Part shown: positions 13,084 to 13,554 of the stretch, one piece after another
Layout of the letters: each line of letters begins with the position of its first letter
How positions within the stretch are numbered: position 1 is the stretch's first letter
Notes under the pieces: generated by a model
Database searches by the model: none
What the model saw: the letters and a program-made list of their open reading frames with translations, nothing else
What the model was told of the DNA's origin: nothing
Made by a program: the position numbers and the translations under genes
Assembly: GCA_943324725.2 (NCBI GenBank)
Contig: CALPMR020000050.1
Span: forward strand, 1-13,554
Reading direction: 5' to 3'
From: Bordetella parapertussis
GTDB taxonomy: Bacteria > Cyanobacteriota > Cyanobacteriia > PCC-6307 > Cyanobiaceae
Length of the DNA stretch: 13,554 bases

Positions 13084-13554
13084 TCAGTCGCCCTGGGCGG
13101 CCGGCCCCGTGTCACCGGCATCCGTCGTCGCTGTCGCGTCCGCTGCGGCCGGGATCGGGCGGGGTACCAGGAAGCCCCAGCTGGCCGTGTAGCCATGCAG
13201 GTGGGTGGTGCCCCCCACCGGGCCGATTTCGCCGTTGCAGAACACGCCGCTGATCGGCAGGTCGGCGAAGGCTTCATGGCAGAGGCTCACATCGCCGTCG
13301 GCTTCGCCGTAGAGGCCCTGGCCCCGTCCCAGACAGGCGAACAGCAGGGCCAGCAGCGGCTGCGGGCCAGGGCGGTCGGCCAGGGCGGCCAGCAGCTGGC
13401 GGCCTTCCTGGCGGGAGGCATCGCCATCGCGCAGCTGGAACTGCACCTTCTGCCCCACCCGCATGCGCTCGGCCACGGCCACGGCGCCGTTGCGTGGATC
13501 AACGCCGATCAGATTGCGCACCAAAAAGGCGGAGGGGGCCTGCTGCAGATTGGC
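13084..13554 (-). CDS. FIST-domain protein, C-terminal part
   Basis: The frame is open to the right edge, so the gene begins outside the window; 156 residues are seen. They match the FIST C-terminal domain: [20 protein letters not shown] near the cut, [37 protein letters not shown], and [16 protein letters not shown] followed by [16 protein letters not shown] domains are proposed intracellular ligand sensors (possibly for amino acids or other small molecules); no enzyme activity is known. The last 25 residues are an Ala/Thr/Asp/Gly tail. The gene ends one base before trmB on the same strand, so the two are probably co-transcribed and translationally coupled. Internal TTG and GTG codons near 13524 are not the start, since the domain clearly continues upstream. 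Confidence 0.9.
   Translation of the reverse strand, partial: ANLQQAPSAFLVRNLIGVDPRNGAVAVAERMRVGQKVQFQLRDGDASRQEGRQLLAALADRPGPQPLLALLFACLGRGQGLYGEADGDVSLCHEAFADLPISGVFCNGEIGPVGGTTHLHGYTASWGFLVPRPIPAAADATATTDAGDTGPAAQGD

Overview
The window looks like chromosomal DNA from a high-GC picocyanobacterium of the Synechococcus/Cyanobium type. The support is a phosphoglycerate kinase whose sequence reads like the cyanobacterial form, an IctB-family membrane protein, a cyanobacterial-style RbgA GTPase, a FIST-domain gene directly upstream of trmB, and four copies of the cyanobacterial HIP1 octamer GCGATCGC. I see no rRNA, tRNA, CRISPR array, transposase or phage gene.

Left part (1-2262): small, apparently exported proteins of unknown function. 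These are the 3' end of a Gly/Pro-tailed protein (1-237), a 175-residue signal-peptide protein (905-1432), and two proteins of about 85 residues on the minus strand (1700-1945, 1999-2262). Between the first two lies a short hydrophobic reading frame that resembles a PspC domain broken by a frameshift (556-790). This part is gene-poor and carries several short direct and inverted repeats.

Middle part (2420-7495), all on the minus strand, read from right to left: pgk; a GNAT-fold acyltransferase overlapping an ATP-grasp ligase by 8 nt; then a DUF2127 membrane protein overlapping a LuxR-type regulator by 1 nt. A 55-nt hairpin separates pgk from the acyltransferase. The acyltransferase/ATP-grasp pair is the most likely undescribed enzyme system here, probably acting on an envelope component or a small amide-linked metabolite. 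The membrane protein/regulator pair has no visible histidine kinase.

Right part (7641-13554): a plus-strand pair of a universal stress protein and RbgA (TGATG overlap), then a convergent orphan gene of lower GC (9210-9650). Next comes a minus-strand run, read right to left, of a FIST-domain protein (cut by the window edge), trmB, a terminator-like hairpin, ictB and a BadF-type sugar kinase overlapping ictB by 8 nt.

Gene ends are repeatedly marked by strong GC-rich hairpins with no T tract. Functional names rest on reading motifs by eye; no database search or folding program was run.
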